64,000 bases of DNA. It comes from Myxococcales bacterium. Its GTDB lineage: Bacteria > Myxococcota > Kuafuiibacteriia > Kuafuiibacteriales > Kuafuiibacteriaceae. The notes beneath the pieces were generated by a model. That model searched no databases, had not been told where the DNA came from, and worked only from the letters and a program-made list of their open reading frames with translations. A program made the position numbers and the translations under genes. The stretch spans positions 1-64,000 of the forward strand of contig JAHQVK010000170.1 of the NCBI GenBank assembly GCA_019634385.1, in the 5' to 3' direction. Positions 21,750 to 31,925 of the stretch are shown piece by piece (positions within the stretch are counted from its first letter, which is position 1; every line of letters begins with the position of its first letter).

Positions 21750-21930
21750 CCCGACAAGAATTCGTTGTGATTGGCTAGTGGGGTTTTCTCCTAGATAAGA
21801 GAGCAGTAGTGCCCAATGGTCGTCAATTCCCTACACAGACCGGGCATCATCTTCCTTGTCTGGTGTGCGCGTATCGGACCACAGGCTTTAGACTACACCA
21901 TGCATATATTGCTGGCGGTGGATACTAGCT

Positions 21931-23265
21931 ATGGCAATGAAGGCGACCATCAGTGAGCAAGAGGCATCGAATCGAGACGTCACAGGGGCGGCTACATGGC
22001 TGGTTCGGGTGGGTTCGGCCGCTGAGCCACTAACAGAGCCCCAAATATACCCGTTAGAAGAGTCCGTGCCAGTGCATTTGTGCCGACACGAAGCCGATGT
22101 TCCGCAAGGTACACGTTGCATTGCGACTTCGGATCGGTGGATGTCGAGTCAGCATGTGGAGGTGTGTCGAACTGGCGAGGGTTGGAGACTCTCGGACCTA
22201 GGTTCGAGCAATGGCACTTTGACATGGGGCAGGCGTCGCTCGACGACACTCCTTGCGAACGGTGACGTATTTGAAACTGGAAGCACGTTCTGGCTATTTA
22301 GGTCAGAGTTGATCGGGGCGCCCTTCGAGAGAGGATCGAAGAGGGAAGAGTTTTTTGAGACCGTTTCTCTCCGAATGAAGGCGGTGTACCAAGAACTGGA
22401 CCGTATGGCTACCAGCCGTATTCCACTCGTCATTCGAGGACCCATCGGTTCGGGAAAGGAAGTTTTCGCTCGTGAGGCTCACCGAATCTCGAGCCGTTCG
22501 GGCCGATTTGTGCCTCTAGATGCAGGGACAATTGCTCCTAAGCTGGTGGCCCATGAACTATTTGGCGTTCTTGAACATGCTGATGTGCAAGAACGGGCAC
22601 GGCAGGGGCGGTTGCGGCTAGCTGATAGAGGTACGCTGTTCATCGATCAGCTTGAAGATATTGCTGAACCGGTGCAGTTGGCGCTGCTTAGGGCGGTGCA
22701 AACGGGGGAAATCGTCTCGGTGGGTAGCGATGAACCGGAGCAGATTGACGTTCGGTTTATTGCAAGCACTCGCTGTGACCTCAAGGAGCTAGTGGAATCT
22801 CGGGGGTTTCGTCCAGACTTGGCCTCTCGATTAAAAGGACTGGTGCTGGCCGTGCCGTCATTGAAAGAACGCCTTGAGGATTTGGGCCTTCTCATCGGGC
22901 ACTTCCTCCGAAAAGTTGGGCTCGAACATGTCACATTTTCTCCTGCGGCCTACCGCGCATTGATGTCCTATGGTTGGCCGGGCAATATTCGTGAACTGAT
23001 GCAAACGCTGGAGTCCAGCGTTGCCCTCTGCGAGGGCAATAAGATTGAGCTCGCGGACTTGCCAGTGGAAGTACAGTCTTACCAGCCTCCAGAGGCAGTA
23101 GAAGAAAAGACTAGCGATGAGCATCGTGAGCGAGAGCTGACGCGACTGCTCACAGCACACCGCGGAAATGTGAGCGCGGTGGCTCGCTCAATGGGATATT
23201 CACGTATGCAGGTGCACCGATGGATGAAGCAAATGCGCGTAAATCCAAATGACTACCGAACGTAG
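21931..23265 (+). CDS. FHA domain-containing sigma-54-dependent transcriptional regulator
   Basis: FHA (SDRWMSSQHVEVCRTGEGWRLSDLGSSNGT), AAA+ (GPIGSGKEVFAREAHRIS), C-terminal HTH; GAFTGA loop not intact. Confidence 0.85.
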   Translation: MAMKATISEQEASNRDVTGAATWLVRVGSAAEPLTEPQIYPLEESVPVHLCRHEADVPQGTRCIATSDRWMSSQHVEVCRTGEGWRLSDLGSSNGTLTWGRRRSTTLLANGDVFETGSTFWLFRSELIGAPFERGSKREEFFETVSLRMKAVYQELDRMATSRIPLVIRGPIGSGKEVFAREAHRISSRSGRFVPLDAGTIAPKLVAHELFGVLEHADVQERARQGRLRLADRGTLFIDQLEDIAEPVQLALLRAVQTGEIVSVGSDEPEQIDVRFIASTRCDLKELVESRGFRPDLASRLKGLVLAVPSLKERLEDLGLLIGHFLRKVGLEHVTFSPAAYRALMSYGWPGNIRELMQTLESSVALCEGNKIELADLPVEVQSYQPPEAVEEKTSDEHRERELTRLLTAHRGNVSAVARSMGYSRMQVHRWMKQMRVNPNDYRT

Positions 23266-23300
23266 CTAGCGCGCAACGGACAACCGATCAGGAGGCCCCT

Positions 23301-23675
23301 CTACTGCTGTCTCCTAACCAGCACCACACCATTTTTTGAGCGGCTGGCACTTTTTAATCGATTACCCTGACGCATAGCTAAAGCCCGTGCGTATTCGACG
23401 CAATCCAAGGGATCGTCGTAGTGGCAAATTTTGGTGAGGAAGAGCTCACATCGGGTGCATTTTTGCCGCTGTTCGGTGCCGATGTTAGCTTCTCGATCGA
23501 CGACCCCAAGCTGCTTTGCCGCACAGTTTCTGCAAAGGGCTGGTTGGTTTGGGCGGGGGCTGAAGTGAATGGTGTCTAGGGAACCACAGGATGTACACGT
23601 GATTTTTCGGGCAACACGGGTGCCATGGTCACTCCGAATTTTCCGCGCTGAGGTTGGTTTTTTACCCTTCACCAA
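23301..23675 (-). CDS. zinc-ribbon hypothetical protein
   Basis: CTSCGSLDTIHFSPRPNQPALCRNCAA and CTRCELFLTKICHYDDPLDCVEYA cysteine clusters. Confidence 0.65.
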   Translation of the reverse strand: MVKGKKPTSARKIRSDHGTRVARKITCTSCGSLDTIHFSPRPNQPALCRNCAAKQLGVVDREANIGTEQRQKCTRCELFLTKICHYDDPLDCVEYARALAMRQGNRLKSASRSKNGVVLVRRQQ

Positions 23676-23751
23676 AAAAGCCTAGCCCAACCTCCTGAAA
23701 TGCCAAGTTGAACTTGTGAAATGTTTCCAGTCTCCTCTACGAATGTTGTCT

Positions 23752-23768
23752 ATGCACAGACGTTCAGA
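23752..23768. promoter_or_regulatory. possible deltaproteobacterial LexA box upstream of lexA
   Basis: atgcacagacgttcaga just 5' of the lexA ATG; partial (about 13/17) match to the remembered Myxococcus consensus CTRHAMRYBYGTTCAGS. Confidence 0.25.
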
Positions 23769-23780
23769 TAATACAGTTGT

Positions 23781-24455
23781 ATGCAGGGGTTGACGCGCCG
23801 CCAGCAGCAAATACTGGATTTTATTACTCGACGAATCAATGAGCAGGGCTATCCCCCGACGATCCGTGAAATAGGAGAGGAGATGGGTATTCGGTCCACG
23901 AACGGAGTAAATGACCACTTGAAGGCTCTCGAAAGGAAAGGTTTTTTGCGACGGGAAGGGCTAAAATCTCGGGCTCTTCGACCAGTGAACATGGGATCAC
24001 CTGCTCTGGCGGTGCCATCAGTTCCATCACCACCGGTACCCGCCAACGATAACGGACGAACTACGGGGGTTCCGGTCTTAGGTCGGGTAGCGGCGGGATC
24101 ACCAATTCTGGCGGATGAGAATGTTGAAACGACGGTCTTCGTAGACAGTTTTTTTCTGGGGACGGCCGATGTTGGGCGGGTTTTTGCTCTTCGAGTGTCA
24201 GGCGAATCGATGATCGAGGCCGGTATTCTGGATGGCGATTTTATTTTTGTTCGTAAACAGCCCGAAGCACATCGAGGAGATGTTGTGGTGGCCATGATCG
24301 ACGGCGAAGCAACTGTGAAACGTTACGAGCCTGACGGGGATGTGATTCGTTTTGTGGCGGAGAACGCATCGATGGCTCCGATTGTTGTTCAGCGCTCTGA
24401 CTTCAGGAATACCGCTATATTAGGAGTGGTTTGCGGAGTCTACCGACGCATCTAA
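23781..24455 (+). CDS. lexA: LexA repressor
   Basis: [68 protein letters not shown]. Confidence 0.96.
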   Translation: MQGLTRRQQQILDFITRRINEQGYPPTIREIGEEMGIRSTNGVNDHLKALERKGFLRREGLKSRALRPVNMGSPALAVPSVPSPPVPANDNGRTTGVPVLGRVAAGSPILADENVETTVFVDSFFLGTADVGRVFALRVSGESMIEAGILDGDFIFVRKQPEAHRGDVVVAMIDGEATVKRYEPDGDVIRFVAENASMAPIVVQRSDFRNTAILGVVCGVYRRI

Positions 24456-24502
24456 TTGCGCTGGTGCTTTCCATCATCTGAGCTTCTTCGTAGTACGGGC
24501 CG

Positions 24503-25438
24503 GTGGAGTATTACTTCCTGAGGTACGGAGACCTGGAACTGCAGCGCCGGATGGTAAGTGACCGATGGCGTACGGACGCTTTCGCTAGGGCCATAGCCGA
24601 GGCGGTTCGTCCCGGTGATGTGGTTCTCGATGTGGGGACCGGCACCGGGATCCTCGCTATGCTAGCTGCTAAGGCTGGGGCCAAAACGGTTTATGGTGTT
24701 GATGCTTCCGAAATCGTACAGTCCGCTGCGAACCTGGTGAAGGCTAATGATCTATCTGGCACGGTGAAGATTCTACGTGGACCAGCCCAGGAGCTTGAGC
24801 TGAATGAGCCAGTGGACCTTATTGTTAGTGAGTGGCTTGGTCACCTCGCGTTTGTCGAGAATATGCTTGATGACGTGTTAGTGGCTCGGGACCGCAATCT
24901 TGTGGAAGGCGGACGAATGTTGCCCTCAAAAGTAGATGTGCGGCTAGCACCCCTAGATGATCCATACTTGTACTTTCGTGATGGACCGGGTGCTTGGCGC
25001 AATTCAGTACATGGACTTGATCTCACGAGCTTAGAGCCGATCGAACTTCGACAGGGTCGAGCGGTTCAGACTCGGATTGATCCGAGTGGGTTGCTAGCAA
25101 GCAGTAGCTCCATAAGTAGGATCGATCTCGCTCGTACCTCAAATGAAGGCCCGTACGGTAAAACATCTCATCGATTTGAGGTGACTCGGGATGGGGTCCT
25201 GAATGGATTTGCCGGATGGTTTGTTGCTCAGCTTTCTGAAGGGGTGGTTCTGGATACCGGTCCCCAGCAGCCTGAGACTCATTGGTCACAGACCTGGTTT
25301 CCTTTCCCTCCCCAACCAGTGCGAAAAGGTCAGATTCTTGAGGTCTTGGTGGATATATGTCGTGACCAGGTCGAGAAAAGATACCTATCGGTAGATATTC
25401 GCACCCTCGATCTCAGTCAGTGCTTTGTGGTTGAGTAG
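24503..25438 (+). CDS. PRMT-like class I SAM methyltransferase (protein arginine methyltransferase family)
   Basis: VLDVGTGTGILAMLAAKAGAKTVYGVDAS; double-E loop SEWLGHLAFVENML; THW loop ETHWSQTWF; N-terminal YYFLRYGDLELQRRMVSDRWRTDAF. Confidence 0.85.
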   Translation: MEYYFLRYGDLELQRRMVSDRWRTDAFARAIAEAVRPGDVVLDVGTGTGILAMLAAKAGAKTVYGVDASEIVQSAANLVKANDLSGTVKILRGPAQELELNEPVDLIVSEWLGHLAFVENMLDDVLVARDRNLVEGGRMLPSKVDVRLAPLDDPYLYFRDGPGAWRNSVHGLDLTSLEPIELRQGRAVQTRIDPSGLLASSSSISRIDLARTSNEGPYGKTSHRFEVTRDGVLNGFAGWFVAQLSEGVVLDTGPQQPETHWSQTWFPFPPQPVRKGQILEVLVDICRDQVEKRYLSVDIRTLDLSQCFVVE

Positions 25439-26099
25439 GAACGACCCCCAATCGAAACCGGTTCTTGCTGTACACAAAAACTAAGTTCTCACCTGAGGAC
25501 AGAAGGGCCTTGTTGGGACCTGGTATAAGATTTAGCTGGGCTACCGGTTTCGGCAGTTCCTCAACTGAGGATAAACCGACGTCGTCAAACATCAGTACAA
25601 GAACTCTGCGCTCGGGTTGAGTGGTTGCTTCAAAAAAAGCTGCATCAGTGATCCCGTTGCCATCGAAGTCGGCCAGTAGGCATGGGGTACCGGGAGGTTG
25701 GAGGTCTTCTTTGTGAATGCCAATCCGGGTTAGCGCCGAGAGTCCGTGAAACAGCGTAGGGGCAGCACATGAGCAGGGCTGGGTACCGTCGCATGAACTT
25801 CGCTCCGAACTCTGGTAGTCGATGCCAGTATTGTTTTTACCAAGTTGTACCCCGTTTTTTGCTGGGGGAAGCGGGGTCACTGGACGTGGGGCGGGTTGGC
25901 TCGCAGAGACGGGGCCAGAAGTGGGCTGACTTGTTGGTGTTGCGGCCGAGGTGGGTTGACTAGTGGGTGCTGAAACTGGTTGGCTGGTGTGTGTTAATGT
26001 ATCCGGTGGAAGTGGCCCTGCTGGACGGCAACCGCAAAAGATTGCGAACAAGATCACAAGACGGAGTACGGTATACATACTGTGAATGACAGCACGCAT
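25413..26099 (-). CDS. putative lipoprotein with TSQPTS-type low-complexity linker
   Basis: LVILFAIFCGC lipobox-like; repeated TSQPVSAPTSQPTSAATPTSQPTS. Confidence 0.65.
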   Translation of the reverse strand: MRAVIHSMYTVLRLVILFAIFCGCRPAGPLPPDTLTHTSQPVSAPTSQPTSAATPTSQPTSGPVSASQPAPRPVTPLPPAKNGVQLGKNNTGIDYQSSERSSCDGTQPCSCAAPTLFHGLSALTRIGIHKEDLQPPGTPCLLADFDGNGITDAAFFEATTQPERRVLVLMFDDVGLSSVEELPKPVAQLNLIPGPNKALLSSGENLVFVYSKNRFRLGVVPTQPQSTD

Positions 26100-26408
26100 G
26101 TAACAAACAACGAAGCAAATCTAGGAAGTTTGGGACGTAGGAGATCGTTGGTGGCCACCCTTTCTGTTTGTCTCGGGCTGTGGAGTGTAATTGGAGTGGG
26201 CTGTAGTGTTCCTCCATGTGAGGAGGCGGAAGCGTGTTGTGAGGTGACTGAGTCTCTGTTGTTGGCTCTTGGTATGAACGCCAATCAGGTGACCTCAACA
26301 TGTCAAGGGTTGGAGGAGGCCAACGACGACCAGTGCACAACAATCACTGATGAGTTGCAAATGACGTTGTCGGAGTGGGGTCTGCGAGTACCGGAGGACT
26401 GTATCTAG
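26082..26408 (+). CDS. small putative secreted/lipoprotein
   Basis: LVATLSVCLGLWSVIGVGCSVPPCEEAEACC. Confidence 0.55.
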   Translation: MNDSTHVTNNEANLGSLGRRRSLVATLSVCLGLWSVIGVGCSVPPCEEAEACCEVTESLLLALGMNANQVTSTCQGLEEANDDQCTTITDELQMTLSEWGLRVPEDCI

Positions 26409-26549
26409 GACGGTGGCTGGTTTGGAATTGGCTGATTGACACGCCCTTGATGCCGCCGAGCCTCTCTCCGAGTTTGGACCTTAGGGCCCCGCAAGAGGCC
26501 AAGCTGATGTTGAAAGACAGGACCCGAACCCGAGTTATGATGAGCCGAT

Positions 26550-27059
26550 TCAAGGATCGTTCGGTTTGGTGGATTCAACCTCAGGCTTTGGTCGGGGCCG
26601 TTGTAAGAATCTAAAAAGTTGGCTGGCATTTGCTCCTCCGCGTGACCGGGGACTGCAAGAGAAAAGTCTCTGGACGAAATCGGAACCAGCAGCGGGCCAT
26701 TTTCTAAATAGTTCTTCCGCAATCGGAGAGGAAGAATCTTCGGACTGGAAGTTCTCTAGGGTTGAACTCAAGTGGTGTAAAAAAAAATCGCTGAACGATT
26801 GGTCGTTCATGCGGATAAGGTTGAGCAGCAACGGCACTGGCAATAGCCGCGAAGCTCGTCGGCTTTCCAAAACAATTTGAGCGAGGGTTGCTTGGGTTAT
26901 ATCCTGACCGCTTTTGGCGTCAAATACTTGAATCTGACTACCTTCTTGGACCTTACGCGCGAGCTCTTCCAACGTGACGTATCGACTATCGCGTGTATCG
27001 TACAGACGTCTGTTGCTGTACTTTTTGACCACGATTTCGTCAGCTGTCTTGTCCGCCAT
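26550..27059 (-). CDS. polyhydroxyalkanoate synthesis regulator PhaR-like DNA-binding protein
   Basis: VVKKYSNRRLYDTRDSRYVTLEELARKVQEGSQIQVFDAKSGQDITQATLAQIVLE. Confidence 0.9.
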   Translation of the reverse strand: MADKTADEIVVKKYSNRRLYDTRDSRYVTLEELARKVQEGSQIQVFDAKSGQDITQATLAQIVLESRRASRLLPVPLLLNLIRMNDQSFSDFFLHHLSSTLENFQSEDSSSPIAEELFRKWPAAGSDFVQRLFSCSPRSRGGANASQLFRFLQRPRPKPEVESTKPNDP

Positions 27060-27163
27060 ATTTGTATAGACATAGCATGACTAGTTGGTCTGTCCCAGAT
27101 GTGCGCACCCAAGTTTTGAAGGTAGTATGCTGAACTAAGCATCTAAGCAATCAGCTGTTCTAA

Positions 27164-27352
27164 CTTAGGGCGTGTCTTTACCCTCTTAGGGCGTGTTCTC
27201 ACTTGTATCCCCAGTTGTGAGGGCTCGGTGGCTTCGCCCCTCTTTCGGGCCCTGCGGTTCGGTACATCCCGTACCCTCCCTCCGGGGCCGACCGTTCACA
27301 AATGCAGGATACGGCGTCATCTCCATCGCCAGAGTTTAGAGACACGCCCTAG
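27164..27352. repeat. Family B element with duplicated left terminus
   Basis: cttagggcgtgt twice (27164, 27185), gagtttagagacacgccctag at right end, internal ggtacatcccgtacc hairpin. Confidence 0.8.
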
Positions 27353-27570
27353 GCGGCGGAGCTTCCGTCAAATGTATAGGGTTTGTCAGATCGGCTTGGA
27401 TGTATATTTGTAATGTCTTCTTCCGTAGGCTCCAGGTCCTTTGAGGGTAGTTGTCCACTAAACTAGGACAGAACTTTCGCTGGTTCCTGATGTACCTGAA
27501 TGTCGGGCTTCTAAACGCCACTCCCCGGAGCTTCTTGGTAAGCTAGCTGGGGTAAGCCTCTCCCTGAAGC

Positions 27571-27620
27571 CAAATACTACGCCGTAATCTCCGCAGCCGG
27601 AGTGTAAAGATACGCCTTAG
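27571..27620. repeat. Family B element, right-end fragment
   Basis: tactacgccgtaatctccgcagccggagtgtaaagatacgccttag. Confidence 0.6.
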
Positions 27621-27674
27621 GCAAATTAGGGAAGAGTTTCAGAGCCACGTACGACTTTAATGACAAGCCCGAGC

Positions 27675-28544
27675 TCAGTCTTCACCGAGTTTTCGAACGA
27701 AACTGGGTTGAGGAACTTGTGGCCATGACATCTTTGAGAACCGAACGGTAGGGGCCGTGTCACTATCAAAAGCGATCGGAGGACCGGTATGCTCAAGAAA
27801 TTCTACGGCAACTAGAGTGAGCTCAGTGGGTTCGGCACTGGCAACAATGAGTGCTTGTCCGGCGGTCCCGCGACTGAAGCTATTGGCTCGGAACTGGGTA
27901 TTTTCTATGCGAAGTTTCCCACCGGTCAAGAGGATAGCTCCTGCCAGATTGCCGGTATTTCCTTCGATACTACTATTTCGGATAGTGACGTCCATGCCAG
28001 ACTTAATGGTTATGGCACCAGCCACGTAGCAGTTGTGGGCTCTTATTTGTACGTGATCCATCTGTAGCTCGAGCGGCGAACGAGCTTGAATTGCGGAGCC
28101 AATGCAATAGCCAGTAATGGTTCGGCTAAGATCAACGTTGGTGAATTTGATTGTCCCTGGACCACTGAGCATTATACCCACCCCACGATGGCGGCTGGTT
28201 CGCTGTGCGCTTGTAAACGTTATATCTTCGACGTGAATGGTACTTTTTTCAGGGGCAGAAATAATTAGTACCGGTTTTTCTCCTTTCGATTGGATGATGG
28301 TTGACCCCTGACCTGCGCCACGAATGGTGAGCGGTTTATCGATGCGAAGTGACCCATGAATCTTGGTGGGAGGGAGGGAAATGGTCGCTCCAGATAAACT
28401 GGTCGCTATGCGCCGCTGGATATCGCGAGTAGTACTAGCAGGTGGCTCGGCGCTTGAAGAAAGGGAAGCGCCAGGAGAAGGGTCGGTACCCGTGGTGAGG
28501 AGAAAAAGGCCTAAGCCAATGAAAGAGATGGCCATCGTACTCAA
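27675..28544 (-). CDS. secreted parallel beta-helix-type protein
   Basis: N-terminal signal sequence; ITIRGAGQGSTIIQSKG and repeated IxNxxIxxNxG-like coils. Confidence 0.65.
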   Translation of the reverse strand: MSTMAISFIGLGLFLLTTGTDPSPGASLSSSAEPPASTTRDIQRRIATSLSGATISLPPTKIHGSLRIDKPLTIRGAGQGSTIIQSKGEKPVLIISAPEKSTIHVEDITFTSAQRTSRHRGVGIMLSGPGTIKFTNVDLSRTITGYCIGSAIQARSPLELQMDHVQIRAHNCYVAGAITIKSGMDVTIRNSSIEGNTGNLAGAILLTGGKLRIENTQFRANSFSRGTAGQALIVASAEPTELTLVAVEFLEHTGPPIAFDSDTAPTVRFSKMSWPQVPQPSFVRKLGED

Positions 28545-28645
28545 ATACGTTACGCACGAGTGATGGGGTGGTGCTAGTTTTTGAGAGATATGGAAGGCGA
28601 CCTAAACAAAGGAAGACTAAGACTTCGCGTTGAAAGTCCTTATTC

Positions 28646-30727
28646 TCAAGGCCTAGTCACTGCGCGCGGCCCTTCTTTTTGTTGTAGTCGTTGTTTGTTG
28701 GCACCCAAAGAAGGACCTCGGGGGGCTATGGCGAGGTCAACCGCAATTTCGATGGCCTCGTTCACAAATGTCTTTTCGAGTCGTTCGAAACGTTGATCGT
28801 CATCTTCTTGTTCTTCTGTTGACTCGTCCTTCTTCTTTTTTTGCTCTTCTGCGAAGTCGGTAAGGTCAACGATCCCTTTCCTTTTCTCGGCTTTTTCGAT
28901 TTCAGCATGAATTTCGGCGTACGCCTCTGATGTGGAGATTCGTGCCTTCGAGCGTCGAATAAGTCGCTCGGTAGCTGTCAGAGAAACCGGCGTCCAGTGG
29001 TCTTTGTTGGCCTTGTTGACGTGTAACGACCGAAATTCCTGAGTGGATTGGGGTGGAAGGCTATAATCAAGGTCTTTCTCCCCCATTTCGACGGTTGATA
29101 GAAGTGAAGGGACAACCAGATCTGCGCTCACCCCGACCTGTTGGGTGGAGCGGCCGTTGGGGAGGAAGTACATGCCAGTTGTGACTTTGACTGCGCCTAG
29201 GTTTCCGGGCAGTGGACGAAGGGTTTGAACGCTCCCCTTACCAAATGAAGATGTTGCGGCTCCCACGACTAGCGCACGCTGATAAGATTGGAGAGCTCCG
29301 GCAAGAATCTCACTTGCGGAGGCGCTAAGAGGGGATATTAGAACCACCAGAGGGCCAGACCAAGAGATCGATGAATCCGTATCTTTAAGGATGCTGACTT
29401 CGCCACCAGTGTCTCGAGTGGCAACGATCGCTCCCTCACGAATGAAGAGGCCAGAGATTCGGACTGCGTCTTCCAGGTACCCGCCGCCGTTTTTGGAAAG
29501 ATCTAGCACCAAAGTATCAGCTGATTTAGCTTTAGCTTCTTCCAGCAAGTGTTTAACGTCCAAATAAGAAGATCTTCCATCACGATCTCCTCCTCCGTAG
29601 AAGGATGGAAGTTCCAGTACGCCTACTTTGAACTTTTTGTTGTTGCGGGTGCGTTCTTCGAACTCAATTTTTGCTGCTTGTTGTTTTACGTCGATCTTAT
29701 CTCGAACAATGGTGACACCGAATGTTTTAGTTTCAGTACCCTCCCTCAGGATACTTAGCGTGACCTTTGTTCCCTTTTTTCCACGAATGAGTTTTACAAC
29801 GTCTTGGATAGACATATCGATCGTAGTGACTGGTGCTTCTCCATCTTGAGAAACTGCGATGATTTTGTCCTTAGGTCGCAGTTTGCCGCTCTTCTCCGCT
29901 CCGCCACCAGGAATGAGAGACTCAATATAGGTAAAGCCATCGGACGAACGAAGGGCGGCACCAATACCCTCCAAGGATAACTTCATATTGATTTGAAAAT
30001 CTACGAGTGAGTCGTGCGAAAGGTAGGACGTATGGGGATCGAGGGAGCGAGCAAAGGCCTCAGCAAAGATTTCTGGAAGGCGTTGCTTCTTAGCCCGTTC
30101 GGCTAAACGTTTTTCCACAAGTTGATAGCGATGTACGAGCTGTTTTTTCGCCTTGTCCATGGCTACGCTACCCCTCAAATAGTTGGCCATTTGGAAGTGA
30201 ATGAGGGACTCAACCAATTGGCTACGTTGTACTGTGCTTAGGGCATAGCCACGCTCGTCGGGATCTATTACGATCTTAACCGAGGTATCTACCTTATAAG
30301 AGTCCGTCATCAGTTTTTGAGCATGTAGAGTATCTTCTGTTGCTTTATTTTGGATGATACCGAAGGCTTCGCTGAGAAGCTCACAGTTCCCTTGAGCAAT
30401 GGTGTCGAAATGCTTTTCAATACGCGTTGTGAGACCTTCTGCTTCGCTCTTAAGGAGGAGTGTGCGTGAAGGATCGATGCTTTGCACAAACTGCTCGGCG
30501 GTGCGGTGCTTGAGTTCAGGGGTAATATTACCGATACTGTAGTGATAGGCTTGATATTGCGCAAACAGCTTGCTCAAGGCGTTACAGGGGAGCGAAGCGG
30601 CTTCAGCTTGGCGAGTGGTTTGCGCGCAGGCCGTTCCTGCCACGACAAGGATAATGCTCGTGGCTCGTAGCCACACAGTGTACAGTTGCTCGGGCATAGA
30701 TTTCATAACCTCTCTGTGCAAAAACAT
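28646..30727 (-). CDS. C-terminal processing/tail-specific protease (S41, PDZ domain)
   Basis: GIGAALRSSDGFTYIESLIPGGGAEKSGKL PDZ; SASASEILAGALQSYQRALVVGAATSSFGKGSVQ S41 active site. Confidence 0.92.
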   Translation of the reverse strand: MFLHREVMKSMPEQLYTVWLRATSIILVVAGTACAQTTRQAEAASLPCNALSKLFAQYQAYHYSIGNITPELKHRTAEQFVQSIDPSRTLLLKSEAEGLTTRIEKHFDTIAQGNCELLSEAFGIIQNKATEDTLHAQKLMTDSYKVDTSVKIVIDPDERGYALSTVQRSQLVESLIHFQMANYLRGSVAMDKAKKQLVHRYQLVEKRLAERAKKQRLPEIFAEAFARSLDPHTSYLSHDSLVDFQINMKLSLEGIGAALRSSDGFTYIESLIPGGGAEKSGKLRPKDKIIAVSQDGEAPVTTIDMSIQDVVKLIRGKKGTKVTLSILREGTETKTFGVTIVRDKIDVKQQAAKIEFEERTRNNKKFKVGVLELPSFYGGGDRDGRSSYLDVKHLLEEAKAKSADTLVLDLSKNGGGYLEDAVRISGLFIREGAIVATRDTGGEVSILKDTDSSISWSGPLVVLISPLSASASEILAGALQSYQRALVVGAATSSFGKGSVQTLRPLPGNLGAVKVTTGMYFLPNGRSTQQVGVSADLVVPSLLSTVEMGEKDLDYSLPPQSTQEFRSLHVNKANKDHWTPVSLTATERLIRRSKARISTSEAYAEIHAEIEKAEKRKGIVDLTDFAEEQKKKKDESTEEQEDDDQRFERLEKTFVNEAIEIAVDLAIAPRGPSLGANKQRLQQKEGPRAVTRP

Positions 30728-30734
30728 TGTTTGA

Positions 30735-31649
30735 TTATTCTAGATTCCTGTCTGCAGCCAAACATTGTTGTATTGTTTCATCGAGCGATGTCCGGCCGAA
30801 ATCAGGTATGTTTGGCCAGATTTCGGGGCCACTCGGATCCAGATTTGAACGTAGGCCTTGGACAAGCTCTCGAGCGATATTCAGGTCTACCCTTGTAATT
30901 AGCGCTATCCCGTAGCTGGACAGTGTGAGTGAAAACAAGGGCACCGGAATCGTAAGTGGGTGTCGGTTCATACGGGCAGCAACTCGCTGAATGAGCGCAG
31001 CATGGGTTATGCGCTCCGGACCCGGGGCATCAAACCACGCCGATCGGTGCGCAAGGGGCAGCTCCAGAGTATGAATAATAGCTGCGCAGATATCATTGAT
31101 GTATACCGGCCAGGAACCAAACTTGAGCCATGATGGTATGATCATCGCTGGTAGTCGAGCTGCAAGGTCTCGAACGATGTGCCACGAGGCACTTCCGGTG
31201 CCGGCAATCATGGACGCTCGAAGCTCAATCGTAGATACCGAACCCGAACGAAGGATTCGCCCGGTTTCTAAGCGGCTCATCAGATGTTTGGATGGAGGAC
31301 CGGAAGGATCTACCCCACCGAGGTAAACAATACGTTTTATACCAGCAGCTTCAGCGGCTTGGCGAAAGGTCTGGGCGGCAAGAGCTTCTCGGTAACTATA
31401 ATCCCCACCGTCAGTCATTCCATGTATAAGGTAAACAGCATAGTCACATTCACGCAGTATGTGTACAATGTCTGAATACTGATGATGGTTGAGATCAAGA
31501 CGGATCCACCTCAGGTTGTGATCCTCAAATCTCGTGTACCGTGCTGACCTACTGGTGGCGATCACCCGGTATCCGGATGCTCTCAGATGAGGAAGGAGCG
31601 ACTGTCCGACAAAGCCAGTGGCCCCTGTTAAGAGAACAGAGCCCTTCAT
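30735..31649 (-). CDS. NAD(P)-binding NmrA/extended-SDR-like protein
   Basis: VLLTGATGFVGQSLLPHLRASGYRVIATSRS. Confidence 0.85.
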   Translation of the reverse strand: MKGSVLLTGATGFVGQSLLPHLRASGYRVIATSRSARYTRFEDHNLRWIRLDLNHHQYSDIVHILRECDYAVYLIHGMTDGGDYSYREALAAQTFRQAAEAAGIKRIVYLGGVDPSGPPSKHLMSRLETGRILRSGSVSTIELRASMIAGTGSASWHIVRDLAARLPAMIIPSWLKFGSWPVYINDICAAIIHTLELPLAHRSAWFDAPGPERITHAALIQRVAARMNRHPLTIPVPLFSLTLSSYGIALITRVDLNIARELVQGLRSNLDPSGPEIWPNIPDFGRTSLDETIQQCLAADRNLE

Positions 31650-31863
31650 GAGAGCTTATGATCCATGGGGTTCGGTGCTTAACCAAATATTATGCGCCGT
31701 CGCATGCCTAGGAATGACTATCTCGCAAGCTTTGGAGGGATCGAAGAGTCGTTGGCACCTTTAGTGTTCTGAGTCGATCTGCTCTCTTTTCTCGCGTGCC
31801 CCGGTCCGAAAATCGATGAGGTAGTGGATAATGACTGAATGCGACAAGGATAGCGGAGCCTAC

Positions 31864-31925
31864 TACCCTTTACACACGTGGGCTTCGGCGTCATCTCCAC
31901 CGCCAGAGGGTAAAGACACGCTCTA
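31864..31925. repeat. Family B element, right-end fragment
   Basis: acacacgtgggcttcggcgtcatctccaccgccagagggtaaagacacgctcta. Confidence 0.6.

Noticed and set aside
21931-23265. FHA-sigma54 activator as a novel architecture
   Set aside because: FHA-AAA-HTH activators are well known in Myxococcota; only the loss of a clear GAFTGA motif is mildly notable.
27440-27560. Possible decayed IS remnant (ttgtccactaaactaggacagaactttcgctggttcctgatg)
   Set aside because: Too short and degenerate; no transposase motif or paired ends found.
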